Origin: JAGOUY01 sp964562155
GTDB taxonomy: Bacteria > Patescibacteriota > Patescibacteriia > 2-12-FULL-60-25
Direction of reading: 5' to 3'
Assembly: GCA_964562155.1 (NCBI GenBank)
Contig: CAZLRU010000016.1
Span: 1-28,589 of the forward strand
Length of the DNA stretch: 28,589 bases
The notes under the pieces are model-generated. The model did not search any database and was not told the DNA's origin. It saw only the letters and a list, made by a program, of their open reading frames with translations. A program made the translations under genes and the position numbers. Below are positions 20,689 through 28,535 of this stretch, piece after piece (the first letter of the stretch is position 1; the number at the start of each line of letters is the position of its first letter).

Positions 20689-22309
20689 CTTGTTCATCGC
20701 TTGGACTTTTGGAGCCATCAAAAAATACATCCCCGGTGAGCTGCATATAGAGCTGCATCCCCGTACCGACCGTGCCATAGAGACCTGCATAGCCGCTGGA
20801 GGCATTACACCAAAAGAAGTTTTTCCATGGGGTAGTAGCGCGCAACCTTCCAACCGTGAGCTGTTCGGGCGTCATATGTGAACCATACGCATTTCCCTGA
20901 GGCGCCATGACAAAGTCTTCGTTCGTCACCGTCGTCCCCACAACTTTGACCGCGATATGCTGACGTAAATCCGGCACGTAATACTTTTCCACCAGATCAA
21001 GCAATCGTTCAGCTAATTCATTTTTCATTTTCGCGTATTCCACATAGCTTCGATCTTGGGCGGCCTTAAAGGATGCGTAGTCCGTGAGGGTTGCGATCTC
21101 CATAATTTGACCGCCGGGGGGTGTTGTTCCTCCTTCGGTCGTGTGTAACGTAGGAGTGGAAATGAAAAACCAAGGCTTAGAAAAATCCCCAGACAACTGT
21201 TCTTTCCAGGTCTTATTCATATCCCAATCTTCCAGATGCCAGATATTGTGGCCACCAAATCCGTATTTTCGTAAGTCAATATCCTTGAGACCAAGATACA
21301 CAACCATGCCGGACGGTGAGTAGCTATATTCGAGCGGCTTCTTAAAGGAGGCGGGGAACTTTTCCCATCCAATCATCTTTGCCGCCGATTGTGGATCCAT
21401 GTTGCAAATAAATTGCTTTGCTTTGAAGACCTTTCCGTCTTTTGTTTGAACCGAAGTCACTTGATCACCGCTCGTTTCCACCTTTACGACCGGTTGCTCG
21501 TAGTAGATGTGACACCCCTCGTGATCGGTAATACTCTTACACAAACGATCGACGTAGTAGCGGAAATGCTTGGTGGGATAGTAGGCGCCGGTGTTATACC
21601 CTCCAAATAAACCCGCGTAGGAAAAGATCGATAGCTCTTCCGGAGCCGCCATCATGTCCCCAGCATTTGCGATCAAAACAGCTTGCGCTTCTTTTGACAA
21701 TCCACATTCATCAAAGACTTCCTGAACCGTGGCATTTTTATATTTTAATAACGTCAAAAACTTGTACCCTTGCGTCAGATAATGCCACCAATGAATTTGC
21801 GTTTGAGGAAAAATGGACATTTCTTTCCGTAATCGTGCCAGAATATCGCAGAATTTTTTAACCGCCTGCCGCTGTCCCGGATAAGCTGCCTCGATATTGT
21901 CCGCCAATTTGTCGAAGCCATAGGGAATTCTGACGCGCTTTCCATCTGGCATCACCATGTGGTCGTACCCCTCCGGATCATACAGTTCAAAGGTGATGTC
22001 TTTTTCGAGACCAATATGTTTCAAAAATTCATAGACCTTTCCGCCCGGTCCACAGCCCCAGGTATAATGAATTTGGGCACAAAAATGATAGTCCCCCATT
22101 TTAAATGACTGCGCATATCCACCCGGAATATCATGCGCTTCCAGCATACAAATTTTATAGCCCTTATTTGCTAAGAGCGCGCCCACCGTGAGCGCAGAGC
22201 TTCCCGTACCCACGATCACATAGTCGTAGACATGTCCTTGGGCGTAGACTTCATTTTGCCGCTGGTGATCCGCCGCCGTGAGAGCCGTGGTGCTGTGTTT
22301 TTTCGCCAT
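20642..22309 (-). CDS. CrtI/CrtISO-type FAD oxidoreductase (phytoene desaturase or retinol saturase-like), 555 aa
   Basis: The FAD motif is YVIVGTGSSALTVGALL (30-46) followed by MLEAHDIPGGYAQSF. The C-terminal motif YAGLYGTVGTGMQLYMQL closes the FAD site. Family members desaturate, isomerise or saturate polyene chains. CrtISO, retinol saturase and phytoene desaturases cannot be separated by eye. No phytoene synthase or other isoprenoid gene is in the window. Residues 1-27 form a polar extension before the Rossmann fold. An extended -10 box lies 28 bases upstream. It is convergent with the other flavoprotein and overlaps its end by 47 bp. Confidence 0.85.
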   Translation of the reverse strand: MAKKHSTTALTAADHQRQNEVYAQGHVYDYVIVGTGSSALTVGALLANKGYKICMLEAHDIPGGYAQSFKMGDYHFCAQIHYTWGCGPGGKVYEFLKHIGLEKDITFELYDPEGYDHMVMPDGKRVRIPYGFDKLADNIEAAYPGQRQAVKKFCDILARLRKEMSIFPQTQIHWWHYLTQGYKFLTLLKYKNATVQEVFDECGLSKEAQAVLIANAGDMMAAPEELSIFSYAGLFGGYNTGAYYPTKHFRYYVDRLCKSITDHEGCHIYYEQPVVKVETSGDQVTSVQTKDGKVFKAKQFICNMDPQSAAKMIGWEKFPASFKKPLEYSYSPSGMVVYLGLKDIDLRKYGFGGHNIWHLEDWDMNKTWKEQLSGDFSKPWFFISTPTLHTTEGGTTPPGGQIMEIATLTDYASFKAAQDRSYVEYAKMKNELAERLLDLVEKYYVPDLRQHIAVKVVGTTVTNEDFVMAPQGNAYGSHMTPEQLTVGRLRATTPWKNFFWCNASSGYAGLYGTVGTGMQLYMQLTGDVFFDGSKSPSDEQVIREVRARLHGKSAA

Positions 22310-22337
22310 ATAGAGAGGTATTTAAGAGACCGTGAGC

Positions 22338-22346
22338 ATAGTAACA
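22338..22346 (-). promoter_or_regulatory. Extended -10 promoter of the CrtI-like gene
   Basis: On the minus strand this is TGTTACTAT (TGnTAnnnT), with a 28-base gap to the ATG at 22309. Confidence 0.45.
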
Positions 22347-22376
22347 CATGCAAAGCAGACGTCCATCACGCAGACA

Positions 22377-22385
22377 TGTTAAGCT
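22377..22385 (+). promoter_or_regulatory. Extended -10 promoter deciding the methyltransferase start
   Basis: TGTTAAGCT fits TGnTAnnnT and ends 11 bases before ATG 22397. It overlaps the alternative in-frame ATG at 22376, which argues against that start. Confidence 0.5.
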
Positions 22386-22396
22386 TTTTGCCGTAT

Positions 22397-23140
22397 ATGA
22401 CCTATATTCGCGAATATACTGATCTTGGTCCCAAAGAACGGCGGCAACTTTCGTTTAAGCGGAAGTATAAAGAAGAGCATCCCGATTGGGATGACTCCAT
22501 GGTTTTACTAACCAGTCTCGTGAGTGCACGCCTACCACCCCATGCAAGCGTCCTAGATATAGGATGCGGACACGGAAATTTTGTGATCGATGAATTGGCC
22601 GGACGATTTGAAAAACGTATCGGTTTTGATCTTGATCAGGCATCGACGACGAACAATACCAGTGTTGAACAGGTCGTTATTGGAGACGATGAATCGCTTC
22701 CTTTTCCAAATCAGACATTTGATATCGCGCTCTCTCTTTGGACACTAGAACATGTTAGGCAGCCTGAACGATTATTTAGAGAAGTGCGCCGCGTTCTGAA
22801 ACCCGGTGGATTTTTTGCCTTTGTTACCCCTAACCGTTCTTCCTTATTGATTTTGATTCGACGCCTCATGAGTAAACGCGTCGCCGATCATCTCCTCGAT
22901 TATTTCTATGGACGAAAAGATAATGATGTTTTTGATGTTTATTATCGCGCAAATAATAAAAAAGCTCTCCATCGACTTGCAGCGGACACCGGCCTCGTTA
23001 TTGAGTACCTTAAGGAAAATGAAGACCCTTCGTACACCTCCTTCAATAGTCTCACCTACCACCTCTCCTCTCTTTTTAGCCGATGTTCCTGGTCATTTAG
23101 CAAGCCTCATCTCATCGTTTTATTGCGTGCTCCCCGTTAG
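22397..23140 (+). CDS. Class I SAM-dependent methyltransferase (type 11), 247 aa
   Basis: Motif I is VLDIGCGHG (52-60), the acidic end of strand 2 is GFDLD (76-80), and ESLPFPNQTFDIALSLWTLEHV contains motifs II/III. RRVLKPGGFFAFVTPN is the usual post-III block. The C-terminal 90 residues are family-variable. Substrate is not known; such proteins often methylate quinones, lipids or glycans. The start was set by the upstream extended -10 box; the frame is open for 165 bases further left. The stop overlaps the convergent DUF2238-like gene by 4 bases. Confidence 0.85.
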   Translation: MTYIREYTDLGPKERRQLSFKRKYKEEHPDWDDSMVLLTSLVSARLPPHASVLDIGCGHGNFVIDELAGRFEKRIGFDLDQASTTNNTSVEQVVIGDDESLPFPNQTFDIALSLWTLEHVRQPERLFREVRRVLKPGGFFAFVTPNRSSLLILIRRLMSKRVADHLLDYFYGRKDNDVFDVYYRANNKKALHRLAADTGLVIEYLKENEDPSYTSFNSLTYHLSSLFSRCSWSFSKPHLIVLLRAPR

Positions 23141-23820
23141 TGGGTGATAGGGACAATATGCACAGGAACGGACATGCGCCTGTGATGCAACGTGTATTCT
23201 TTTATTTTTTGATACGCGATTATACCCACAATCAACCCAGCACCACCTATAAGATTCATCATTAAATCATTGGCTGTATCCGGGCCATCCCCCAAACGAT
23301 GGGAAAGAGTAAACACATCTTCCAGATACTCCTCGATCTCGTAGAGAACCGCAATAATCGCATCTATCCCAAGAGCAAGCAGGTAAAGAACGCCGTCAGG
23401 AATACGCCAACGCTCCGCACGAGCAAGCATAAAAAGACCCGCGATAAGAGCACCCATAAGCAACGGGCCACTGGTAAAATGCGCGAATTGATCATACCAG
23501 GGCCAACGCGCATAGAAGTGAAATACATCACCGAGAAAATCAAAGATGACGATGAGCGTACAAAATAGCCAGACAATACCCGGTAGACAGGTGCGGAGTA
23601 TCTTATGAACGGCAGAATCCGCTAAAAAAAGCGCTAAAAAAACACCCCCTGTACTAATGATCCGCCCAAGCGCCGTGAATTCAACTTTATACGGGATAAT
23701 GCGCAAAAAGTTCAATAAATCGAACACCACGAGCCCGACCAGAATACAGTAGGCCGCGTGCCGCAAATAGCCATCAGTACCGGAGCGTTGTACGTGCCTT
23801 GAAGCGTAGCTCGTCAACAT
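23137..23820 (-). CDS. DUF2238/YjdF-like membrane protein, 227 aa
   Basis: About six hydrophobic spans are seen. Conserved polar motifs match the YjdF/DUF2238 family: WYDQFAHFTSGPLLMG (with an Asp and His in the membrane), ALYEIEEYLEDVF-type acidic helix (AVLYEIEEYLED), and DGPDTANDLMMNLIGG near the C-terminus. The function of the family is unknown. The ATG at 23820 was chosen; a GTG at 23862 preceded by AGAGGTG would add 14 residues and is a real alternative. The last 4 bases overlap the methyltransferase gene. Confidence 0.75.
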   Translation of the reverse strand: MLTSYASRHVQRSGTDGYLRHAAYCILVGLVVFDLLNFLRIIPYKVEFTALGRIISTGGVFLALFLADSAVHKILRTCLPGIVWLFCTLIVIFDFLGDVFHFYARWPWYDQFAHFTSGPLLMGALIAGLFMLARAERWRIPDGVLYLLALGIDAIIAVLYEIEEYLEDVFTLSHRLGDGPDTANDLMMNLIGGAGLIVGIIAYQKIKEYTLHHRRMSVPVHIVPITH

Positions 23821-23901
23821 ATCATCCACTATGAAGAATGAGCCGTTCTCCCCTTTATTCACCTTACACCTCTCGAGCAGAATGACAACCTTGGTTCATC
23901 G

Positions 23902-23930
23902 TTGACAAGATCAATATACGCGTAGACGAT
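23902..23930 (+). promoter_or_regulatory. Candidate promoter for the aminomutase leader
   Basis: A consensus TTGACA (23902-23907) with a 17-base spacer leads to a weak GACGAT (23925-23930). Start near 23937 would give a leader of about 145 bases, much longer than for other genes here. Confidence 0.4.
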
Positions 23931-24008
23931 ACTGCTTGCGCATCAGAGGTGACTATTTTTAGTGTTCATGATTTCTACCGTCGTGTACAACCCGCCAAAG
24001 ACAGGCCC

Positions 24009-24074
24009 GTGATAGGGGTAGAGTTTGTATTCTTTTATTCCTATCACATGCATACCGTCCGTTTGGACGGTTTT
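24009..24074 (+). promoter_or_regulatory. Tandem hairpins in the leader of the aminomutase gene
   Basis: GTGATAGG (24009-24016) is complementary to CCTATCAC (24040-24047). Seven bases further on, ACCGTCC (24054-24060) pairs with GGACGGT (24065-24071) around GTTT, followed by more T (24072-24074). The second hairpin looks like an intrinsic terminator placed 8 bases before the ATG. This layout suggests attenuation or ligand-controlled termination. It does not match the lysine riboswitch, which is far larger. Confidence 0.45.
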
Positions 24075-24081
24075 GATTTCT

Positions 24082-25170
24082 ATGAATGAGCCTGAATCTT
24101 GGCAACAGGAGCTTCGTCATTGCATTCGCACACTTGAGCAATTGGAAACGCTCATTCCGCTATCGAATAAACCCTTGTTACAACAAACATTAAAAGAGAT
24201 GCGCTTTTCAATCACTCCACATACATCAACTCTTATTGATTGGGGTAATCCCCGGGATCCGCTTCTTCTTATGTGCGTTCCCCATGAACGTGAATTGATT
24301 GTTTCGCCAGAGGAGCTCCGAGACCCCATTGGCGATGAGGACAGATCCCCTATCCCCTTTCTTACGCATCGGTATCCCGATCGAGCTCTCATTTATACAA
24401 CGTTCTTCTGCTCACTCTCCTGCCGATTCTGCTTCCGACGATTTAAAACAGGAAGCGCGAATCCGGGCCCAACGCCTGCCGAGATTGATCGCATTTGCGC
24501 CTACCTTCATACCCACCCGGAAATTGAAGAGATTATTTTGACCGGTGGAGATCCATTAACCCTCGTTGATCAACAATTGGAGATGTGGCTTAAGAAGTTA
24601 CGCATGATCGCTTCTATTCAACGCATTCGCATTCATACACGCGTCCCGGTTAATCTACCTTCGCGTATCACGGATACACTCGCTCATCTCCTGCACTCAT
24701 ACACCGATTCAACGCATCCTGTGTATGTCGTGACACACTTTAATCACGCCAGAGAGATCGCCTCAGAGAACATTGCAGCCATCGCAAAACTCGTAGATGC
24801 CGGGATCATCGTACGCAATCAGAGCGTGCTTCTAAAAGGAGTGAACGATAACGCCGAGACATTGACCCACCTTTTCAAAACACTGACGAATATCCGCGTA
24901 GTCCCCTACTATCTGCACCAACTTGATCTCGCGCGCGGAACAAATCATTTTCGTGTACCAATGAAACGCGGAATCGCCCTCATGCGCGAGCTACAAGGTC
25001 GCGTCACAGGAATCGCGCTTCCACGCTACATGCTTGATCTGCCCCAAGGAAAGGGAAAAGTACCGTTATCGTACCCATACATCATACAAGAGCATGGCGA
25101 ATACTGCATTGAGAGTCCGTTTGGAGAGAGGATTACCTATCGAGAACCGCGCACCTTGTCAGATGACTAA
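24082..25170 (+). CDS. KamA-type radical SAM aminomutase (lysine 2,3-aminomutase family), 362 aa
   Basis: The radical-SAM cluster motif is C110-x3-C114-x2-C117 (FCSLSCRFCFRRF), followed by LTGGDPL (153-159). YYLHQLDLARGTNHFRVP is the conserved PLP/substrate block. DLPQGKGKVPL holds K326 at the place of the PLP-binding Lys (PGGGGK in Clostridium LAM). This keeps it apart from EpmB, which lacks that Lys-Gly motif. Known family members make beta-lysine, used as an osmolyte, in antibiotics or in lysine fermentation; others act on glutamate or arginine. The ATG at 24082 is preferred to one 57 bases upstream, which lies inside the hairpin region. HAD and Nudix genes follow. Confidence 0.88.
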   Translation: MNEPESWQQELRHCIRTLEQLETLIPLSNKPLLQQTLKEMRFSITPHTSTLIDWGNPRDPLLLMCVPHERELIVSPEELRDPIGDEDRSPIPFLTHRYPDRALIYTTFFCSLSCRFCFRRFKTGSANPGPTPAEIDRICAYLHTHPEIEEIILTGGDPLTLVDQQLEMWLKKLRMIASIQRIRIHTRVPVNLPSRITDTLAHLLHSYTDSTHPVYVVTHFNHAREIASENIAAIAKLVDAGIIVRNQSVLLKGVNDNAETLTHLFKTLTNIRVVPYYLHQLDLARGTNHFRVPMKRGIALMRELQGRVTGIALPRYMLDLPQGKGKVPLSYPYIIQEHGEYCIESPFGERITYREPRTLSDD

Positions 25171-25183
25171 TATTTGCTAGTAT
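25156..25183 (+). promoter_or_regulatory. Internal promoter before the HAD gene
   Basis: TTGTCA (25156-25161), a 16-base spacer and TGCTAGTAT (25175-25183) lie partly inside the last codons of the aminomutase gene. The -10 ends 11 bases before the ATG at 25195. Confidence 0.65.
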
Positions 25184-25194
25184 TCCTGCATTCT

Positions 25195-25794
25195 ATGCCC
25201 TTCAAAGCAATCCTCTTCGATGTCGACGGAATGGTGATTACGAGTAAGAGGTTTAGCGATCAGATGCAGGAACAGTACGGAATAAGCTGGGACAAAATGA
25301 AACCGTTTTTCAACGGTCCGTTTCAGCTATGTAAAACCGGGAGAGCCGATTTAAAAGAGGAGTTGTCTCGTGTCATGCACGAGTGGGGCTGGACAGGTAC
25401 CGTTGAAGCGTTAATGGAGTTTTGGTTTACCGGCGGATTAGAAGTGAACGAACGCATGACGAATCTTGTCAGCGAGCTTAGGGAGCATGGGACACGTTGC
25501 TATCTTTCCACCAATCAAGAAGCGTATCGTTTGGCGTTTTTGCGCGATGAAGTCGGTCTTGGGTCGTTGTTTGATGGCATCTTTTCGTCGTGTGAAATCG
25601 GAAACACAAAAGATGAACCGATCTTTTTTGACCATGTCTGTGCTGCTCTGCGAGAACAAGATCCGTCGATTGAACCTGGTGATATTCTGTTCAACGATGA
25701 TCATGAAGAGAATTTGGTGGCTGCGCGTGGTTGCGGATTACAAACTCATCTCTACAAAGATTTTGATGCGTTTGAACAACTCGTCATCTCCTAG
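25195..25794 (+). CDS. HAD-superfamily hydrolase, 199 aa
   Basis: Motif I is FDVDG (8-12; nucleophile D9 and acid/base D11), motif II is STNQE (105-109), the motif III Lys is K139 (GNTKDEP) and motif IV is FNDDHEEN (167-173; Asp168-Asp169). The cap is a small helical C1-type insert between residues 15 and 85. All catalytic residues are present. Likely a small phosphatase for a sugar or nucleotide; the substrate cannot be told. The ATG at 25195 begins the domain; the frame is open 21 bases upstream, but the promoter there excludes it. It is 2 bases before the Nudix gene. Confidence 0.88.
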   Translation: MPFKAILFDVDGMVITSKRFSDQMQEQYGISWDKMKPFFNGPFQLCKTGRADLKEELSRVMHEWGWTGTVEALMEFWFTGGLEVNERMTNLVSELREHGTRCYLSTNQEAYRLAFLRDEVGLGSLFDGIFSSCEIGNTKDEPIFFDHVCAALREQDPSIEPGDILFNDDHEENLVAARGCGLQTHLYKDFDAFEQLVIS

Positions 25795-25796
25795 CT

Positions 25797-26213
25797 ATGC
25801 CTCATCTTTTTCAGGTGGCGGTGAGTGCCTTTATTATTCAAGATGGTTACCTACTTCTCTTGAAGCGTCGAGAGGATGATGATTTTCTTCCCGGGTATTG
25901 GGAGGTTCCTGGTGGAAAGATCGAGGAGCATGAGTCCATCGAAGAGGGCGTCGTTCGTGAGACACGAGAAGAGGCTGGGATCGAGATCTCTATTAGCAAA
26001 GCCTTTGGGTATTTTGAATACGTGAGCGGGAATGGAAAGAAAACGGTCAATTTAAATTTCCTGTGTCAGACGACAAATGACACAACGGCGAACGTTGAGT
26101 CAGGAGAAATGGAGCGGATCGAGTGGGTATCGGAGGCGGAATTATTGAACTATAAAATGAGTGAGTCTATGCACACTGCCTGCCTGCAAGCGTTTTCATG
26201 CTCTCACCATTGA
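25797..26213 (+). CDS. Nudix hydrolase (MutT-like), 138 aa
   Basis: The Nudix box is complete: G40-x5-E46-x7-R54-E55-x2-E58-E59-x-G61, metal-binding part RETREEAGI. PGYWEVPGGK before it and FQVAVSAFII at the N-terminus fit MutT-type NTP pyrophosphatases, which remove oxidised nucleotides. The substrate is not fixed by sequence. It starts 2 bases after the HAD gene stop, so the two are one transcript, and its last 10 bases overlap the convergent uracil-DNA glycosylase gene. Contrast the broken Nudix gene at 10571. Confidence 0.9.
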   Translation: MPHLFQVAVSAFIIQDGYLLLLKRREDDDFLPGYWEVPGGKIEEHESIEEGVVRETREEAGIEISISKAFGYFEYVSGNGKKTVNLNFLCQTTNDTTANVESGEMERIEWVSEAELLNYKMSESMHTACLQAFSCSHH

Positions 26214-26869
26214 ATTGGTTTAAGACCTTGCTCCTTTAGATAGGCGTTTGTTTTGGAAAAATGTTTGCACCCGAAGAAGCCACTAAACGCGGAGAAGGGT
26301 GAAGGGTGAGCTGCTTTCAGCACAAGATGCCGCGATGTGTCGATAAGCTCCCCTTTTTGTTGTGCGTATCTTCCCCAGAGAATAAAGATGAGGTGTTCGC
26401 GTTTATCCGATAGCTCGCGAATAATGGCGTCGGTGAATAGTTCCCAGCCCTTACCTTGGTGCGAGCCGGCTTTGCTCGCTTCAACGGTTAGGGTTGCGTT
26501 CAAAAGCAGAACACCCTGCCTAACCCAGCGCTCGAGATTACCGCTTGCTGGAATCGGTGCACCAACGTCTCCATGAATTTCTTTAAAAATATTTTGCAGG
26601 GAGGGTGGAGGCGGCACCCCTTCCGGAACGGAAAAACAGAGCCCGTGCGCTTGACCAGGGCCATGATAAGGGTCTTGGCCAAGAATCACCACACGAACTT
26701 GTTCAAAAGGACAGGTATCGAGCGCATAAAAGATTTGAGCCGGGGGTGGGTAAACAGCCTTTGTTTGGTACGCCGTCTTCACAAACTTTGTTAGCTCTTG
26801 AAAATAGGGCTTTTCGAATTCATCAGCTAAAGCAGCTTTCCAGGAGGCCTCAAGGCGGACTTCGGACAT
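26204..26869 (-). CDS. ung: Uracil-DNA glycosylase (family 1)
   Basis: Ung removes uracil from DNA in base excision repair. The 221-aa length is normal. The water-activating motif is GQDPYHGPGQAHGL (64-77, catalytic D66), LLLNATLTV holds the uracil-recognising N124, and HPSPFSAFSGFFG (188-200) is the DNA-intercalation loop with catalytic H188. A minus-strand TAGGAT box (26881-26886) lies 11 bases before the ATG. The gene is divergent from gatB and convergent with the Nudix gene, which overlaps it by 10 bp. Confidence 0.97.
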   Translation of the reverse strand: MSEVRLEASWKAALADEFEKPYFQELTKFVKTAYQTKAVYPPPAQIFYALDTCPFEQVRVVILGQDPYHGPGQAHGLCFSVPEGVPPPPSLQNIFKEIHGDVGAPIPASGNLERWVRQGVLLLNATLTVEASKAGSHQGKGWELFTDAIIRELSDKREHLIFILWGRYAQQKGELIDTSRHLVLKAAHPSPFSAFSGFFGCKHFSKTNAYLKEQGLKPIQW

Positions 26870-26913
26870 AGAATACGCTCATCCTACCTCCTCTCCCCCT
26901 TTTTTGGCCAACC

Positions 26914-26922
26914 TGCTAGTCT
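26914..26922 (+). promoter_or_regulatory. Extended -10 promoter of gatB
   Basis: TGCTAGTCT fits TGnTAnnnT and ends 10 bases before the gatB ATG. No good -35 box is seen; the upstream stretch is C- and T-rich. Confidence 0.55.
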
Positions 26923-26932
26923 AAGATCATCT

Positions 26933-28480
26933 ATGAAACCCGCTCGCTACGCCCCTATTATCGGCCTGGAAATCCATGTTCGTCTTAAAACCAAAACAAA
27001 GATGTTTTGCTCGTGTGCCAACGTCGATGATAGCAATCCACCAAATACCGCTATTTGTCCTGTTTGCACAGGTCAACCCGGTTCACTCCCCGCTTTAAAT
27101 GCGGAAGCGGTTCGCTTGGGCGTACGCGCCGGCCTTGCCTTGGAATGCACGATTCCCGATCAAGCCCATTTTGATCGTAAAAACTATTTTTATCCCGATC
27201 TTCCAAAGGGGTACCAGATTTCGCAATTCGATTTTCCAATTGCTGAGCACGGGAGGTTTATTGTCGATGTTCCCAAGAAAGAGGCTTTGCCATCACGCGA
27301 ACGGATTGAAGTCGGTATTACCCGTGCACACCTCGAGGAAGACGCCGCCAAGAACATCCATGACGGCGCATCGTCTTCGAGTCTTATCGATTTTAACCGC
27401 GCGGGCGTTCCGCTCACAGAGATCGTGACGGAGCCAGATGTACGCTCCCCCGCCGAAGCGAAGGCCTTTCTACAGGAACTCCAGCTCCTTCTTCGATCCC
27501 TCCACGTATCGGAAGCGGATATGGAAAAGGGGTATATGCGCTGTGATGCAAACATCTCCTTATTACCCGTCGATGAAAACGGACTCAAGCTACAGCCAAA
27601 TTTCAATCCTAAAACAGAAATTAAAAACCTCAACTCGTTCCGAGCCGTTGAACGAGCTTTGACGTACGAAATCGAACGACAGCGGATCATGCTCGAAAAA
27701 GGCGAAATCCCAGGAGGAGCCACGCGTGGATGGGACGAAAACAAAGGCGAAACCTTTGAACAGCGAACCAAGGAATCAAGCGCGGATTATCGCTATTTTC
27801 CTGAACCGGATCTACCTCCTGTGTCACTCGCCGAAATTCGTGAACAAGAAACATCTCGCTTACCGGAGCTACCCATTGAAACGCGGGCGCGCCTGCAAGA
27901 AGAATGGAGATTTTCTGTTGATGATACTAAGTTTTTTGTCGCTAATGAGGGCTGGGTTGGGTATGTTGAAGCGGTCATGGGAGAGTTGGGGACATGGATC
28001 GCCGCCACAGATGATACCAAAGATACGGCCGGGGACGTCTTAAAAAAACGTCGAGAGGAGCTCGCGAGACTTGCGGGCGGATGGTTTACCACAAAGCTCG
28101 CCGGACTTTTATCTGCGAATGGAAAAACAATTAAAGACGTAAAGATTTCCCCCGAGAATTTTGCCGAGTTTTTGCACTTGATTGATGACGGGGCTGTAAA
28201 TAGCGCAAACGCACAGAAGCTTTTGATCCTTATGATGGAGAAAGGGACCGATCCCTCTCATCTCCTCGAGGAGCATAACCTTGGACAAATGGATGACGTT
28301 GACGCGCTCGCGAAGACTGTCGCCAGCGTCCTCGAACAAAACGCTGATCAGGTAGCGCAAATTCGTGCCGGGAAAGTAGCGCTCGTGAAATGGTTTGTGG
28401 GGGGCATCATGAAAGCCACCGAGGGACGAGCCAATCCGGAACAAGCGGAAGCAGAAGTGAAGAAGCAATTGGGATTGTAA
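26933..28480 (+). CDS. gatB: Asp/Glu-tRNA(Asn/Gln) amidotransferase subunit B
   Basis: GatB is the tRNA-binding and kinase subunit of the GatCAB complex, which converts Glu-tRNA(Gln) or Asp-tRNA(Asn) to the amide form. The start YAPIIGLEIHVRL is typical. A zinc site is formed by C26, C28, C42 and C45 (FCSCAN...ICPVCTGQPG). KNYFYPDLPKGYQISQ, EDAAKNIH, DFNRAGVPLTEIVTEPD and ETRGW-like GGATRGWDENKGET follow, and DYRYFPEPDLPP is conserved. The C-terminal YqeY-like tail domain (from about 370) is present. At 515 aa it is somewhat longer than the usual 475-490. gatA and gatC are not in the window. Confidence 0.97.
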   Translation: MKPARYAPIIGLEIHVRLKTKTKMFCSCANVDDSNPPNTAICPVCTGQPGSLPALNAEAVRLGVRAGLALECTIPDQAHFDRKNYFYPDLPKGYQISQFDFPIAEHGRFIVDVPKKEALPSRERIEVGITRAHLEEDAAKNIHDGASSSSLIDFNRAGVPLTEIVTEPDVRSPAEAKAFLQELQLLLRSLHVSEADMEKGYMRCDANISLLPVDENGLKLQPNFNPKTEIKNLNSFRAVERALTYEIERQRIMLEKGEIPGGATRGWDENKGETFEQRTKESSADYRYFPEPDLPPVSLAEIREQETSRLPELPIETRARLQEEWRFSVDDTKFFVANEGWVGYVEAVMGELGTWIAATDDTKDTAGDVLKKRREELARLAGGWFTTKLAGLLSANGKTIKDVKISPENFAEFLHLIDDGAVNSANAQKLLILMMEKGTDPSHLLEEHNLGQMDDVDALAKTVASVLEQNADQVAQIRAGKVALVKWFVGGIMKATEGRANPEQAEAEVKKQLGL

Positions 28481-28489
28481 ATACTGAAA

Positions 28490-28520
28490 TCAAACACCCC
28501 GGAAAAACCGGGGTGTTTGA
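28490..28520. terminator. Bidirectional hairpin terminator between gatB and the RRM-like gene
   Basis: TCAAACACCCCGG (28490-28502) is perfectly complementary to 28508-28520 with the loop AAAAA. It lies 9 bases after the gatB stop and 15 bases after the stop of the minus-strand gene. Confidence 0.85.
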
Positions 28521-28535
28521 TTAGATGAACGTAAG

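Noticed and set aside
24082..25170. EpmB (EF-P lysine aminomutase) assignment
   Set aside because: The protein keeps the Gly-Lys motif for PLP binding in the style of lysine 2,3-aminomutase near its C-terminus, which E. coli EpmB shows in a different form, and no epmA or efp gene is nearby.
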